Part shown: one piece after another, positions 25,810 through 33,771 of the stretch
Layout: each line of letters begins with the position of its first letter
How positions within the stretch are numbered: the stretch's first letter is position 1
Assembly: GCA_944389455.1 (NCBI GenBank)
Contig: CALXMK010000018.1
Location: 1 to 50,438 of the forward strand
DNA from: an uncultured Verrucomicrobiota bacterium
GTDB taxonomy: Bacteria; Verrucomicrobiota; Verrucomicrobiia; Limisphaerales; UBA1412
Direction of reading: 5' to 3'
Length of the DNA stretch: 50,438 bases
Program-made: the position numbers and the translations under genes
The notes under the pieces: model-generated
Told to the model about the DNA's origin: nothing
Seen by the model: the letters and a program-made list of their open reading frames with translations, nothing else
Database searches by the model: none

Positions 25810-26916
25810 CTATCTTTTCTGATAGGAAAGAGCAAGCCGCAGGAGGGTATCAACATGTTTTTTCCAACTGAAGAGAGTTTTTTGCTTGTTTCCACGTTTA
25901 ACTAACTCTTGTGCTAAAGAGGGGTGTAAGAGTATTTGTTGAATGCTGTTTTGGATTTCAGCAGGAGAAGATGGATCAAACAGCAAAGCCGCATCTGCAG
26001 CAATTTCGATCATGGAGGTACAGTTTGAGCATGCGCATGGAATTTCAAAGTTCATCGCCTCAAGCAGAGGTAGTCCAAAACCTTCTGAAAAAGAAGGGAA
26101 TACAAATATAGAAGCATTTTTGTAAAGAGCGGCAAGTTCAGCAGCAGAAACAAAGCCGGTGAAGATAATCCGTTTACGTTGGCGAGATTTTGAGGCGTAT
26201 TCTTTAATAGGTTCAAATCCTTTCCATTCTGCTCCGGCAATGACGAGTTGGTATTTCTGTTGAAGATCCGGTGGCAGAGTTTCATAGGCTTTGAAGAGGC
26301 CGATATGATTTTTACCAGGATGTTCTAATCGTGAGACATAGAGAATGTATTGGCGCAGATTAAATTTTTGGAGTATATGAGTATCGGGAGGAGGAAGAGT
26401 GTTGGATCCATTATAGTTGAGAGTGATTTTATCGACAGGAATGTGCCAGTATCGAGCGATATCGTCACGAGTGGATTGACTGATGGCAACGATGGAATCA
26501 AGTTGCCTGCCTAGCCAGGGTTGTAATTTTTTGAGATAAAACATTCTGAGTGGATCGTATTTCCCCTTAATACGATAGGGAGAGAGATCATGAATGATTC
26601 CGATTTGAGGAATTCTGCTAAAAGCAAGATATCTTCTGCTGGCTGCCAGAATGATGATAACGTCATATTTTTTCTTTAAGGTATAGAAGGGGAGAATTAG
26701 CATATGCCATATCATTCCCATAAGAGATTTAGAGAATAATTTGGGTGCGACAATAGTTTCCATTTTCATGGGAGAAAAATCATTTACGGAGTCATTTTCT
26801 AAAATAAGAGTATAGTGATAAGGGGTATTTTTAAATTCTCTTACCACATTAGTCATATAAGAAGAGATGCCGGATTTACCGGAATCATAACCCATGCAGC
26901 TGACTAGAATATTCAT
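25810..26916 (-). CDS. GT4-family glycosyltransferase (distal)
   Basis: Retaining glycosyltransferase with the GT-B fold. The N-terminal donor/acceptor domain begins MNILVSCMGYDSGKSGISSY. The C-terminal domain shows ILYVSRLEHPGKNHIGL, VIAGAEW, IIFTGFVSAAELAALYKNA and the nucleotide-sugar binding E-x7-E motif SEGFGLPLLEAMNFEIPCAC. It is the last gene of the operon and overlaps the preceding GT4 by 4 nt (ATGA-type junction). Sugar specificity cannot be read. Confidence 0.92.
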   Translation of the reverse strand: MNILVSCMGYDSGKSGISSYMTNVVREFKNTPYHYTLILENDSVNDFSPMKMETIVAPKLFSKSLMGMIWHMLILPFYTLKKKYDVIIILAASRRYLAFSRIPQIGIIHDLSPYRIKGKYDPLRMFYLKKLQPWLGRQLDSIVAISQSTRDDIARYWHIPVDKITLNYNGSNTLPPPDTHILQKFNLRQYILYVSRLEHPGKNHIGLFKAYETLPPDLQQKYQLVIAGAEWKGFEPIKEYASKSRQRKRIIFTGFVSAAELAALYKNASIFVFPSFSEGFGLPLLEAMNFEIPCACSNCTSMIEIAADAALLFDPSSPAEIQNSIQQILLHPSLAQELVKRGNKQKTLFSWKKHVDTLLRLALSYQKR

Positions 26917-28070
26917 AAGAGTTCTTTGAAATTATCTAAAAATTTATTTTTATCGAATTCTTTTATTACATATTGGCGTGCGTTTTGACCAAGTTTCAAG
27001 CGTAGTTCAGGTTTTTCTATGAGAAGATCAATCTTTTCTGCCATTTTGCAAGTATCCCTCTCGGGAATAAGAAAACCGTTAAATTCATCTTTTAACCATT
27101 CGGAAGTTCCTCCTACATTAAAACCAACGACTGGGATTTCGAAGCTCATAGCTTCAATTCCAGACAGTCCAAAAGGCTCCTGCCAGAGAGAAGGGAATAC
27201 ACCGATATCAGCCTGTATAAAAAATTTTTGGGGGTTAGATACCCAGCCTTCAAAATAAACATTATTTTCCAATTTCATCTGTTGAGAGAGAGAGATGAAA
27301 TCTTTTAGGCGGGAGCCTGTGCCTAAGATGTGAGCTTGATAAGGATGACGAAGGAGAGAGAGTGCTTCTAAAAATAAAGGGGTCCCTTTGGACATAACTT
27401 GCTGTGCAGCGAGAATAATTTTAGCTGGTGCTTTTCCACGAGAAGGAATGGATTTTTTCTGAGAGGGGATGTCCAGAAAAGGTGGAATGATGTGGATAGA
27501 GTTTTCTGGGATTCCACAGCGTTTTAGGTTATTAGCCATGAATTGAGAGAGAACAACAAAAGAGGAACAGGATCTGGCAAGGTGAAAGAGTTGTGGAGAG
27601 AGAAAGAAGTTTTTTTGAATCATTGTCTTAAGTCCTCCTTGAGAGCGGATATGTCTAGGAGGAACCAGAGAAGAACAGATTCCACAAAGGAGGGAGTTAT
27701 ATCCCCGAGAGCAATTGATTCTTTTATAGGGATAATATTTGAATCCTTTGGGACAGTAGTATATGTGATCGTGAACGAAAAGGGTGGGGGCAAAACGATT
27801 CAGAATTTCTTTTAGAATTGCAGGAGAATCAATTTTGTGGAGAGTAGTCAGCTGGAAATCTTTTTCATTAATAGAGGGGCGTTGATTAAAATTCCAAGAA
27901 TCATTAAAGGCGGAGAGAAAATGTTCACTTTCTCTCGTTTTTTCCAAATAGAGCATGAAGGTTGTGAATCCATTTGCTCGAAGCAGAGAGGCTACAGCGT
28001 AAATATATCGTTCCAAACCTCCGATAAATCCTGCGTATTGAGAGATGAAAAGGATTTTATTTTTTTTCAT
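26913..28070 (-). CDS. GT4-family glycosyltransferase (middle)
   Basis: GT-B fold glycosyltransferase of 385 residues. The N-terminus KILFISQYAGFIGGLERYIY carries the usual glycine loop. A Cys-containing insert (~118-133, INCSRGYNSLLCGICS) is unusual for the family and might bind metal or be a family subtype feature. The C-terminal domain has IILAAQQVMSKGTPLFLEAL and the E-x7-E motif QEPFGLSGIEAMSFEIPVVG. Its start overlaps the end of the upstream GT4 gene by 14 nt and its stop overlaps the next gene, so all three are translated in tandem. Confidence 0.9.
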   Translation of the reverse strand: MKKNKILFISQYAGFIGGLERYIYAVASLLRANGFTTFMLYLEKTRESEHFLSAFNDSWNFNQRPSINEKDFQLTTLHKIDSPAILKEILNRFAPTLFVHDHIYYCPKGFKYYPYKRINCSRGYNSLLCGICSSLVPPRHIRSQGGLKTMIQKNFFLSPQLFHLARSCSSFVVLSQFMANNLKRCGIPENSIHIIPPFLDIPSQKKSIPSRGKAPAKIILAAQQVMSKGTPLFLEALSLLRHPYQAHILGTGSRLKDFISLSQQMKLENNVYFEGWVSNPQKFFIQADIGVFPSLWQEPFGLSGIEAMSFEIPVVGFNVGGTSEWLKDEFNGFLIPERDTCKMAEKIDLLIEKPELRLKLGQNARQYVIKEFDKNKFLDNFKELL

Positions 28071-29286
28071 AGTTCGCGATAGCTTGAACGTAGAAGTTTA
28101 GTATTTGGGATGAGACTGTATCCCAAGAATATTTGTTTAGAACTTCTTTGTAAGCGTTTTGTTTGATTGAATCATTATTAATAGCCTTTCTATAGGCACT
28201 GAGCATAGAGTCAATATCGTTAAGTGTGAAGAGGAATCCGTTATTTCCGGAGCGGATAAGAGTTTTGAGACCTCCCACTGCAGAAGCTATGACAGGAAGA
28301 TTGCAGCTCCAGGCTTCCAGAACAACGATTCCAAAGGGTTCATGTATGCTGGGGAGGATAAAAAGATCGGATTCCTTATAAGCGGAAAGCAGAAGATCTG
28401 ATTTAGGGGGTAATCCTTCTACAATGGTAAATCGCTTTTGGAGATTATGATTTTCAATCTCGGAACGAATTTGACGCAGATAGGAGGCTGAGGTAACAAA
28501 ACCTACGATAGCACAGTGGACATCTTGACCTTGGCAAAGGAGTTCTTTGAGTAGAGGAACCAGAGAAGCTTGATTTTTCTGATAATCGATTCTCGAAACA
28601 CAGAGGAGCAGTTTCCTTTCTGTCGGGATATTGTATTTATGACGAAAACTTAGAGTGGGCAAAGAGGTAAAATCAGAGACTTCTACTCCATTAGGAATAT
28701 ATGCAGAATGTTTATGAGGGAATTTATCACGGAGAAGTTGGTATTCATTTGCCCCTACGCAGATAATTCCATCAGCTTGTTCAACCAAGTCTCTGGAAAG
28801 ACCCAAGAGTTTCTCTAAGATTTTACCATATCCCAAGCTTCCTTTGAGTGGTTTACACATTTCCTCCATTTCTGAAGGGGGAATATCGTAATTGCCTCCG
28901 TGAAAGGTTAGGATAAATGGAATGTTTTTTTTGCGAGCTGCTTTTTGAGAAAGTTTGCCTATGCGTCCCATTGCGTGAGAATGAATAAGGTCAAAGTCTC
29001 TTTTTTTGAGATAGTTAAATAGAGTAAATGAGAAGGGGCTTCCTCCTTTTTTATCTAATATAAAGGCATTGACTTTTTTAAGAAAGAGTTGGGGATAGAA
29101 GTAATCAAAGCGGCGGATAGGAATTTGTTCTTTGGTTTCATGGTCTATAGAACAGAGAGCCTTGGTGGCAAGAATTTCAATGGAATGGCCGAGGCGATGC
29201 AGTTTTAAGGAGGAATTCCAAACGGCAGTTTCAGTTCCTCCCCATTCTTCAAATACAATTCGACGCATTACGTTTGCGATTTTCAT
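28057..29286 (-). CDS. GT4-family glycosyltransferase (proximal)
   Basis: GT-B fold glycosyltransferase. The N-terminus MKIANVMRRIVFEEWGGTET contains the glycine-rich acceptor loop; LTFHGG and GIICVGANEYQLL are family-like. The C-terminal domain has LLLCVSRIDYQKNQASLVPL and HEPFGIVVLEAWSCNLPVIA with the E-x7-E pair. I place the start at ATG 29286, which overlaps the stop of the GT2 gene as ATGA and has a purine run upstream. A TTG 15 nt further upstream would add five residues. Confidence 0.92.
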   Translation of the reverse strand: MKIANVMRRIVFEEWGGTETAVWNSSLKLHRLGHSIEILATKALCSIDHETKEQIPIRRFDYFYPQLFLKKVNAFILDKKGGSPFSFTLFNYLKKRDFDLIHSHAMGRIGKLSQKAARKKNIPFILTFHGGNYDIPPSEMEEMCKPLKGSLGYGKILEKLLGLSRDLVEQADGIICVGANEYQLLRDKFPHKHSAYIPNGVEVSDFTSLPTLSFRHKYNIPTERKLLLCVSRIDYQKNQASLVPLLKELLCQGQDVHCAIVGFVTSASYLRQIRSEIENHNLQKRFTIVEGLPPKSDLLLSAYKESDLFILPSIHEPFGIVVLEAWSCNLPVIASAVGGLKTLIRSGNNGFLFTLNDIDSMLSAYRKAINNDSIKQNAYKEVLNKYSWDTVSSQILNFYVQAIANYEKK

Positions 29287-30119
29287 TTCTGTTTTTTCCA
29301 ATAGGTGTTTCGCCCTCGATAGTATGAAGTTTTTTGATTAATTCGGTATTTTAGACAAGGGATCAATTGTTGTAGTTCTTGATGGTGGATTAGCCATAGA
29401 ATATCTCTATAAATTCCTCCTGTTATGGATTTTAAAAGAGATAAAATATTTTGGCCTGATTGCAGAATTTCTCCATCAGCATAGCCTTCTCCATAGAATC
29501 TTTTATAAACTTGTTCTGGAGTATAGTTATGAGAGTGTTCTGTAATAGCATCCGGGACATAGGTGATTTTAAATCCTTTTTGTCGAATTGTTTTTGCCCA
29601 AAGTACATCTTCAGAATAGCGAATTTGTGAGTCAAAGGGGTATTTCAGCAGTATGTTTCTATCAGCAGCAAAGCTGACGGCGGAAAAGAAATCTTTTGAA
29701 AGGGGGATAGAGCCAAATCCTCGTGCGTAATCTCTTTTTATCCAAGGATAAGCTTCGGGGCGAGGTATTTGACGAGCGTAGGTTGCTGCAGCAGAACCGG
29801 ACAGAATGGGAGAGATCAGATTTTTAAGCCAATTATTATTTTGAGGAATAGAGTCGCTGTTATTGAAAAGAACGATTTCTCCTTGAGATGCTGCGATGCC
29901 TTTATTGAGAACAACTCCCGGAACATATGAATTTCGGGGGATAGTTATTTGCTTGATTAGTTTATATTCGCGGATGATTTCTGCGGTGCCGTCTGAGGAT
30001 TCGTTATCTAGATTGAGTATTTCGTAGTCCGAGAAAGATTGATTTAAAATATGGGTAATTGTTTTGCGGATGATTGAAGCATCGTTGAATGAACGGATAA
30101 CTATACTGACGGCAGGCAT
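29283..30119 (-). CDS. GT2-family glycosyltransferase
   Basis: Inverting glycosyltransferase with the GT-A fold. It begins MPAVSIVIRSFNDASIIRKT and continues with LNLDNESSDGTAEIIREY (nucleotide-sugar binding Asp). The acceptor-side residues appear in FAADRNILLKYPFD and IRYSEDVLWAKTIRQKG, which holds the probable catalytic Asp. The length of 278 is that of a soluble single-domain enzyme. It is part of the exopolysaccharide operon and presumably adds one sugar to the lipid-linked repeat unit. Confidence 0.92.
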   Translation of the reverse strand: MPAVSIVIRSFNDASIIRKTITHILNQSFSDYEILNLDNESSDGTAEIIREYKLIKQITIPRNSYVPGVVLNKGIAASQGEIVLFNNSDSIPQNNNWLKNLISPILSGSAAATYARQIPRPEAYPWIKRDYARGFGSIPLSKDFFSAVSFAADRNILLKYPFDSQIRYSEDVLWAKTIRQKGFKITYVPDAITEHSHNYTPEQVYKRFYGEGYADGEILQSGQNILSLLKSITGGIYRDILWLIHHQELQQLIPCLKYRINQKTSYYRGRNTYWKKQK

Positions 30120-30149
30120 ATGCAGCGGTGAGTGAAAAATAAAATAGGA

Positions 30150-31340
30150 TTATTTTTGCCGGGAGGAGTGTTCTGATTGAAGTTGGAGAATGTCATTTTT
30201 CATGAGAGTGAAATAGTCTTTAACTTCTGTTGGGATAAAATAGGGTTGATGAGTAGAGAGCCAGGCAGCATAAGAATCTTTATCTAGAGGATGGTAGCCA
30301 TGCATCCCTTTTAAGGCTTTAGCTCCCAAATCGCAGGGCTCAATTTGTATGCCAGTATCCATCAGGAAGATATCATCCCCAAAACGGTTGTTCCTGAAAT
30401 CAATACCATACCTTATTTTTTCTTCTTGAGAGAGGAAGTATCCGGGACAGTCTGCTTGCTGAAGCCGTGATTGAATAAGTTCTTTGGCCTTAGGGGTAAG
30501 GTACCAGAAACGCGCCATTGTCGAATCAAAAAGAGAGGCATAATCTTTTCCAAAGATAAGCGGAAGTGCTTTGAGTTTAGACATAAGATTACAGGTTGAC
30601 TTAGTAGGAGTCATCCCATGATCTGAGATGATATGGAAGCGAAAGTTGATTTGCGCAGTGTGGAGGTTTAATAGGAATCGTTTAATTCGAGATGCATAAG
30701 TTTCAACGTGTTCTTTGATGAGTTCTTGGTCAAAGATATGGTCGTGGAGAAAGGAATCAAATTCCGCTGTATAGATAAAGGCAAAGTCAATCTTTTTTTG
30801 AAGAAGAAGTTTTTCTGCAATATCTATGTTTTCGGATTCGCTTAGCCTCCAATTGGAGATATGAAATCTTAGTCCCGATTTCAGAAGAATATCATGCAGA
30901 TTTTCAAGAGGGGCTAATCCTCTTGGGGCAAAGATATCCTCTTTTTCACAATAGTCGAAAAAGGGGAGTTTATCATAGGGTAGGGAGTAGAGTTGAAAAT
31001 ATCCGGTGTAACCTTTCCATTTAGCGAAAAAATGTGATATATATCCTCTGACTCTGCCTCTATTAAGGAGACAGTGAGGGTGAAGTCCGGCTCCAAAAAA
31101 GAATTTTAAATAGCGGAATATTTTAAATGGAGAGTGTTCTGGATCATAATAATAGAAAGAGAAATGATTATGCTCTCGAGGATATTTGCCGGTAAGAATA
31201 GTTGGAATTGCAGTGGAAGAGTATCCAAATTGCATTTGTACAGGATAACGGAAGGGAAGTTCACTTTCCAAAAAATGATAATTTTGGACGATTTCCCATC
31301 CCATTGCGTCCATAAAAAGATAGATAGGGATAGATTTCAT
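30150..31340 (-). CDS. Alkaline-phosphatase-superfamily phosphodiesterase/phosphotransferase-like protein
   Basis: Metal-dependent hydrolase or transferase acting on phosphoesters. The superfamily ligands are in order: Asp11 in LFMDAMGW, a Ser/Thr nucleophile in GYSSTAIPTILTG (~39-51), Asp195 and His199 in AEFDSFLHDH, Asp240-His241 in ISDHGM, and His347 in GMHGYHP. The full set suggests activity. No signal peptide is obvious, so it may act in the cytoplasm. Its start overlaps the stop of the Wzy-like gene as ATGA, so it belongs to the operon. A role in adding or removing a phospho-substituent of the polymer is inference. Confidence 0.82.
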   Translation of the reverse strand: MKSIPIYLFMDAMGWEIVQNYHFLESELPFRYPVQMQFGYSSTAIPTILTGKYPREHNHFSFYYYDPEHSPFKIFRYLKFFFGAGLHPHCLLNRGRVRGYISHFFAKWKGYTGYFQLYSLPYDKLPFFDYCEKEDIFAPRGLAPLENLHDILLKSGLRFHISNWRLSESENIDIAEKLLLQKKIDFAFIYTAEFDSFLHDHIFDQELIKEHVETYASRIKRFLLNLHTAQINFRFHIISDHGMTPTKSTCNLMSKLKALPLIFGKDYASLFDSTMARFWYLTPKAKELIQSRLQQADCPGYFLSQEEKIRYGIDFRNNRFGDDIFLMDTGIQIEPCDLGAKALKGMHGYHPLDKDSYAAWLSTHQPYFIPTEVKDYFTLMKNDILQLQSEHSSRQK

Positions 31341-32674
31341 GCTGTTAGAGTTTTTTCTTTATTGTGGTCTTTATAGACCTGATTCATTACAGAAATAATA
31401 GCGAAAATAAGTACCAGCTCATAGAAATTTGGGGTTTGCTTTAAAACCCATTCCAGAGTAGATTGAAGGTAGATAGCCAAGAGCCCTCCTGCGATTCCGA
31501 TTGGCATATACAAGATACCGGTATTTTTATATCGCCAGATATTTAAAAGATTTGTATAAAAATAATAGATGAACCATATTAACAGGATAATTAGGGTAAT
31601 CCATCCGCATTCGGCCGCAACAAGAAGATAAATGGTTTCTACAATTCCTGGATTTGCATCTTCTTCGAGAGTGTCAAATCCCTCTACATGATTGTATGTA
31701 TAGGGATATGTTGTTTTGATATTCCAATTGTTTAAGCCGCCGCCAAAGAAGTAGGCATTGGCTACGTTACAGGCGATGTTAGCCAGATAAATTCGAGTTT
31801 CAGCTGATGTAGGGGAAGCTGTTTCAAATCGTTCAACGACCATGTCAGCTGCTTTAATGATTCCTAAGGTTCCGATGATGAGAGACAGAAGGAGAACTTT
31901 AACTTTTTGCATGGAAATGCGGTATGAGAAGGAGAAAAAGAATACAACTGCCGTCGAGACCGGAAATAGAGCGATGGATGCACGAGAAAGTGCCATTGCC
32001 ACACTTAGCGCAGAGCAGATATATGCAAAGAAATAGAGATAAAATTCTTTTCTTGTTGTTTTGGCATTTAGAATATAGGAAAGGAAAATCGGGCCTATTA
32101 GGTTAATGAACATAGCGGTACTGTTTCGATGAGCAAAAAGACCACTAGGTTGCCAAATATTCATGGGGTATTTTTGATAGAGCATCCACATCAGATTATA
32201 GATAATAAGACAGGCGAGGGATTTGAGGATAACATCGATGTCACGAGTTTGAATAATATAATTATAGGCTGTGATAAAGAAGATGAAGATGATAATCATC
32301 TTAAAAAATTCATAGCCGAAATACAGATAGGAGTTGGCATTGATAATGGAGATAAACGAGAAAAGAATATAGAGAAGAAATATCCAAATTCCTGGAGGAG
32401 TTAAAATAAATTTATGTTTTCTATTCAGGAGCATACTCAGCAAGAGTGACCACGTTAGAATAACTGTCAAAGTTATTTCATATCCTCGTGAAGTTCCTCG
32501 ATAGGATTCGTTTCCAAAAAAGTTGATTCCTGCCAGATCAATGAAAGGAATACTGAAAATGGTTAGGGCAAAACCCCATCGCTGCCATTTGGGTTGAGAT
32601 AGAAAAACTAGGGTTAAAGTAGGGATGCTTATAAAAAATACAGTAAAGAATATGATGTATTTTAACATCTCCAT
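31337..32674 (-). CDS. O-antigen polymerase/ligase-like membrane protein (Wzy/WaaL type)
   Basis: Integral membrane protein of 445 residues with about ten to twelve hydrophobic segments and one longer extracytoplasmic loop (~295-345), the arrangement of Wzy_C-type polymerases and ligases. The loop-flanking stretch AHRNSTAMFINLIGPIFLSY and the conserved-looking ALSRASIALFPVS, with an Arg after a membrane helix, fit the family. In this operon a polymerase of lipid-linked repeat units is the likely role. ATG 32674 is preferred for its purine-rich ribosome site. A TTG at 32698 would overlap the Wza-like gene. Confidence 0.83.
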   Translation of the reverse strand: MEMLKYIIFFTVFFISIPTLTLVFLSQPKWQRWGFALTIFSIPFIDLAGINFFGNESYRGTSRGYEITLTVILTWSLLLSMLLNRKHKFILTPPGIWIFLLYILFSFISIINANSYLYFGYEFFKMIIIFIFFITAYNYIIQTRDIDVILKSLACLIIYNLMWMLYQKYPMNIWQPSGLFAHRNSTAMFINLIGPIFLSYILNAKTTRKEFYLYFFAYICSALSVAMALSRASIALFPVSTAVVFFFSFSYRISMQKVKVLLLSLIIGTLGIIKAADMVVERFETASPTSAETRIYLANIACNVANAYFFGGGLNNWNIKTTYPYTYNHVEGFDTLEEDANPGIVETIYLLVAAECGWITLIILLIWFIYYFYTNLLNIWRYKNTGILYMPIGIAGGLLAIYLQSTLEWVLKQTPNFYELVLIFAIISVMNQVYKDHNKEKTLTA

Positions 32675-32694
32675 AGTACTCTTCCCTTGGTAGA

Positions 32695-33768
32695 TCAATC
32701 ACGATAGAACCAATAAAATGGCGAGGCGAAAGCATTAATGAGCTGAGCCGTGGGGAGAAGTTTTCGAATAAAGACATTGTATTCGCTGATAGAGTCTTTG
32801 GGAATGTAGACAATATCTTCAGCAGCAATTTGAAAATTGCGTGCTCTTCCTGCAATGAGATCATCGATATTAACTCTATAGACTTTTAGCTCAGCTCCAG
32901 CGTCTGCGTCTTTGGTTTTTCGAAGAATGAGGGCGTTTTTCCAGTGTTCATCCTTTAATCCTCCTGATTCGGCAATAAGATCCATAATAGTCATACCAGC
33001 ACTCCAGTTAAACCAGCGTGGATTTTTAACTTCTCCCATGAGCAAAACACGCGAAGCATCTTTTCTGGCAATATAAATAATGTCTTTAGGAAAGACTTTG
33101 ATATTATGGAGAGGGTCTCCATCGTAAATTGCTTTGGAGAAGTTTACAGGTAGAATTTCTCCATTGCGGATGATATAAGAGCGAGGAACGTCTGCAAGTT
33201 CAACTTCATCCCCTTGGAGTAGCCCAATAGAGAAACTGCCAGCTAGGGCAACCATATCTGAAATACGGGTTTCTTCTGAGCAGGTAATGAGTCCTGGCTT
33301 CTGAATGGCTCCCAAAATGGTAGCTTGCTTCCCGATAATATTAACAGGAATCAGTGAAACTCGTGGATAACGAATGTATTGTTGATACAATTTGGTAATT
33401 TTCTCGGTAGCTTCCACGATAGTGAGTCCTCTTACATGAACTGGTCCTAGAAGAGTTACTACTATATATCCATCTGGAGTTACCATACTATTAGAATTGG
33501 AGCCTCCGCCGTCGGTGAGATCGTCTTCCCCATAGACTTTGATTCTAAAAGTATCGCCACTTTGGATGGTGTGAGGTGGATAAGGGGTGTCATTGATTTC
33601 TTTCAGTCGGCGTTCAGCTTCTACGGGATCCAAGGTGGAAACATCTATTCCGGATTGATCCAATTCGGGGGGATATTCTAATTCATTGGATCGAATTCCA
33701 TGTTGGCATGCGCTGATAAATAAGCAGATGAAAGTGAGAAGTAAAATTTTAAAAATATTTTTTGGCAT
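32695..33768 (-). CDS. Polysaccharide export lipoprotein (Wza-like, Poly_export/SLBB)
   Basis: Outer-membrane exit channel for exopolysaccharide. Signal peptide with lipobox ISAC (~21). The Poly_export domain covers ~65-155 (HTIQSGDTFRIKVYGEDDL, then VTPDGYIVVTLLGPVHVRGL). SLBB-type domains follow, for example ATILGAIQKPGLITCSEETR (~168-187) and VLLMGEVKNPRWFNWSAGMT. The C-terminus ends in an aromatic, hydrophobic segment (FASPFYWFYRD), as expected for the membrane-spanning helix of Wza. It is followed by the Wzy-like gene and preceded 3 nt upstream by the Wzz/GumC-like gene. Confidence 0.93.
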   Translation of the reverse strand: MPKNIFKILLLTFICLFISACQHGIRSNELEYPPELDQSGIDVSTLDPVEAERRLKEINDTPYPPHTIQSGDTFRIKVYGEDDLTDGGGSNSNSMVTPDGYIVVTLLGPVHVRGLTIVEATEKITKLYQQYIRYPRVSLIPVNIIGKQATILGAIQKPGLITCSEETRISDMVALAGSFSIGLLQGDEVELADVPRSYIIRNGEILPVNFSKAIYDGDPLHNIKVFPKDIIYIARKDASRVLLMGEVKNPRWFNWSAGMTIMDLIAESGGLKDEHWKNALILRKTKDADAGAELKVYRVNIDDLIAGRARNFQIAAEDIVYIPKDSISEYNVFIRKLLPTAQLINAFASPFYWFYRD

Positions 33769-33771
33769 AAA

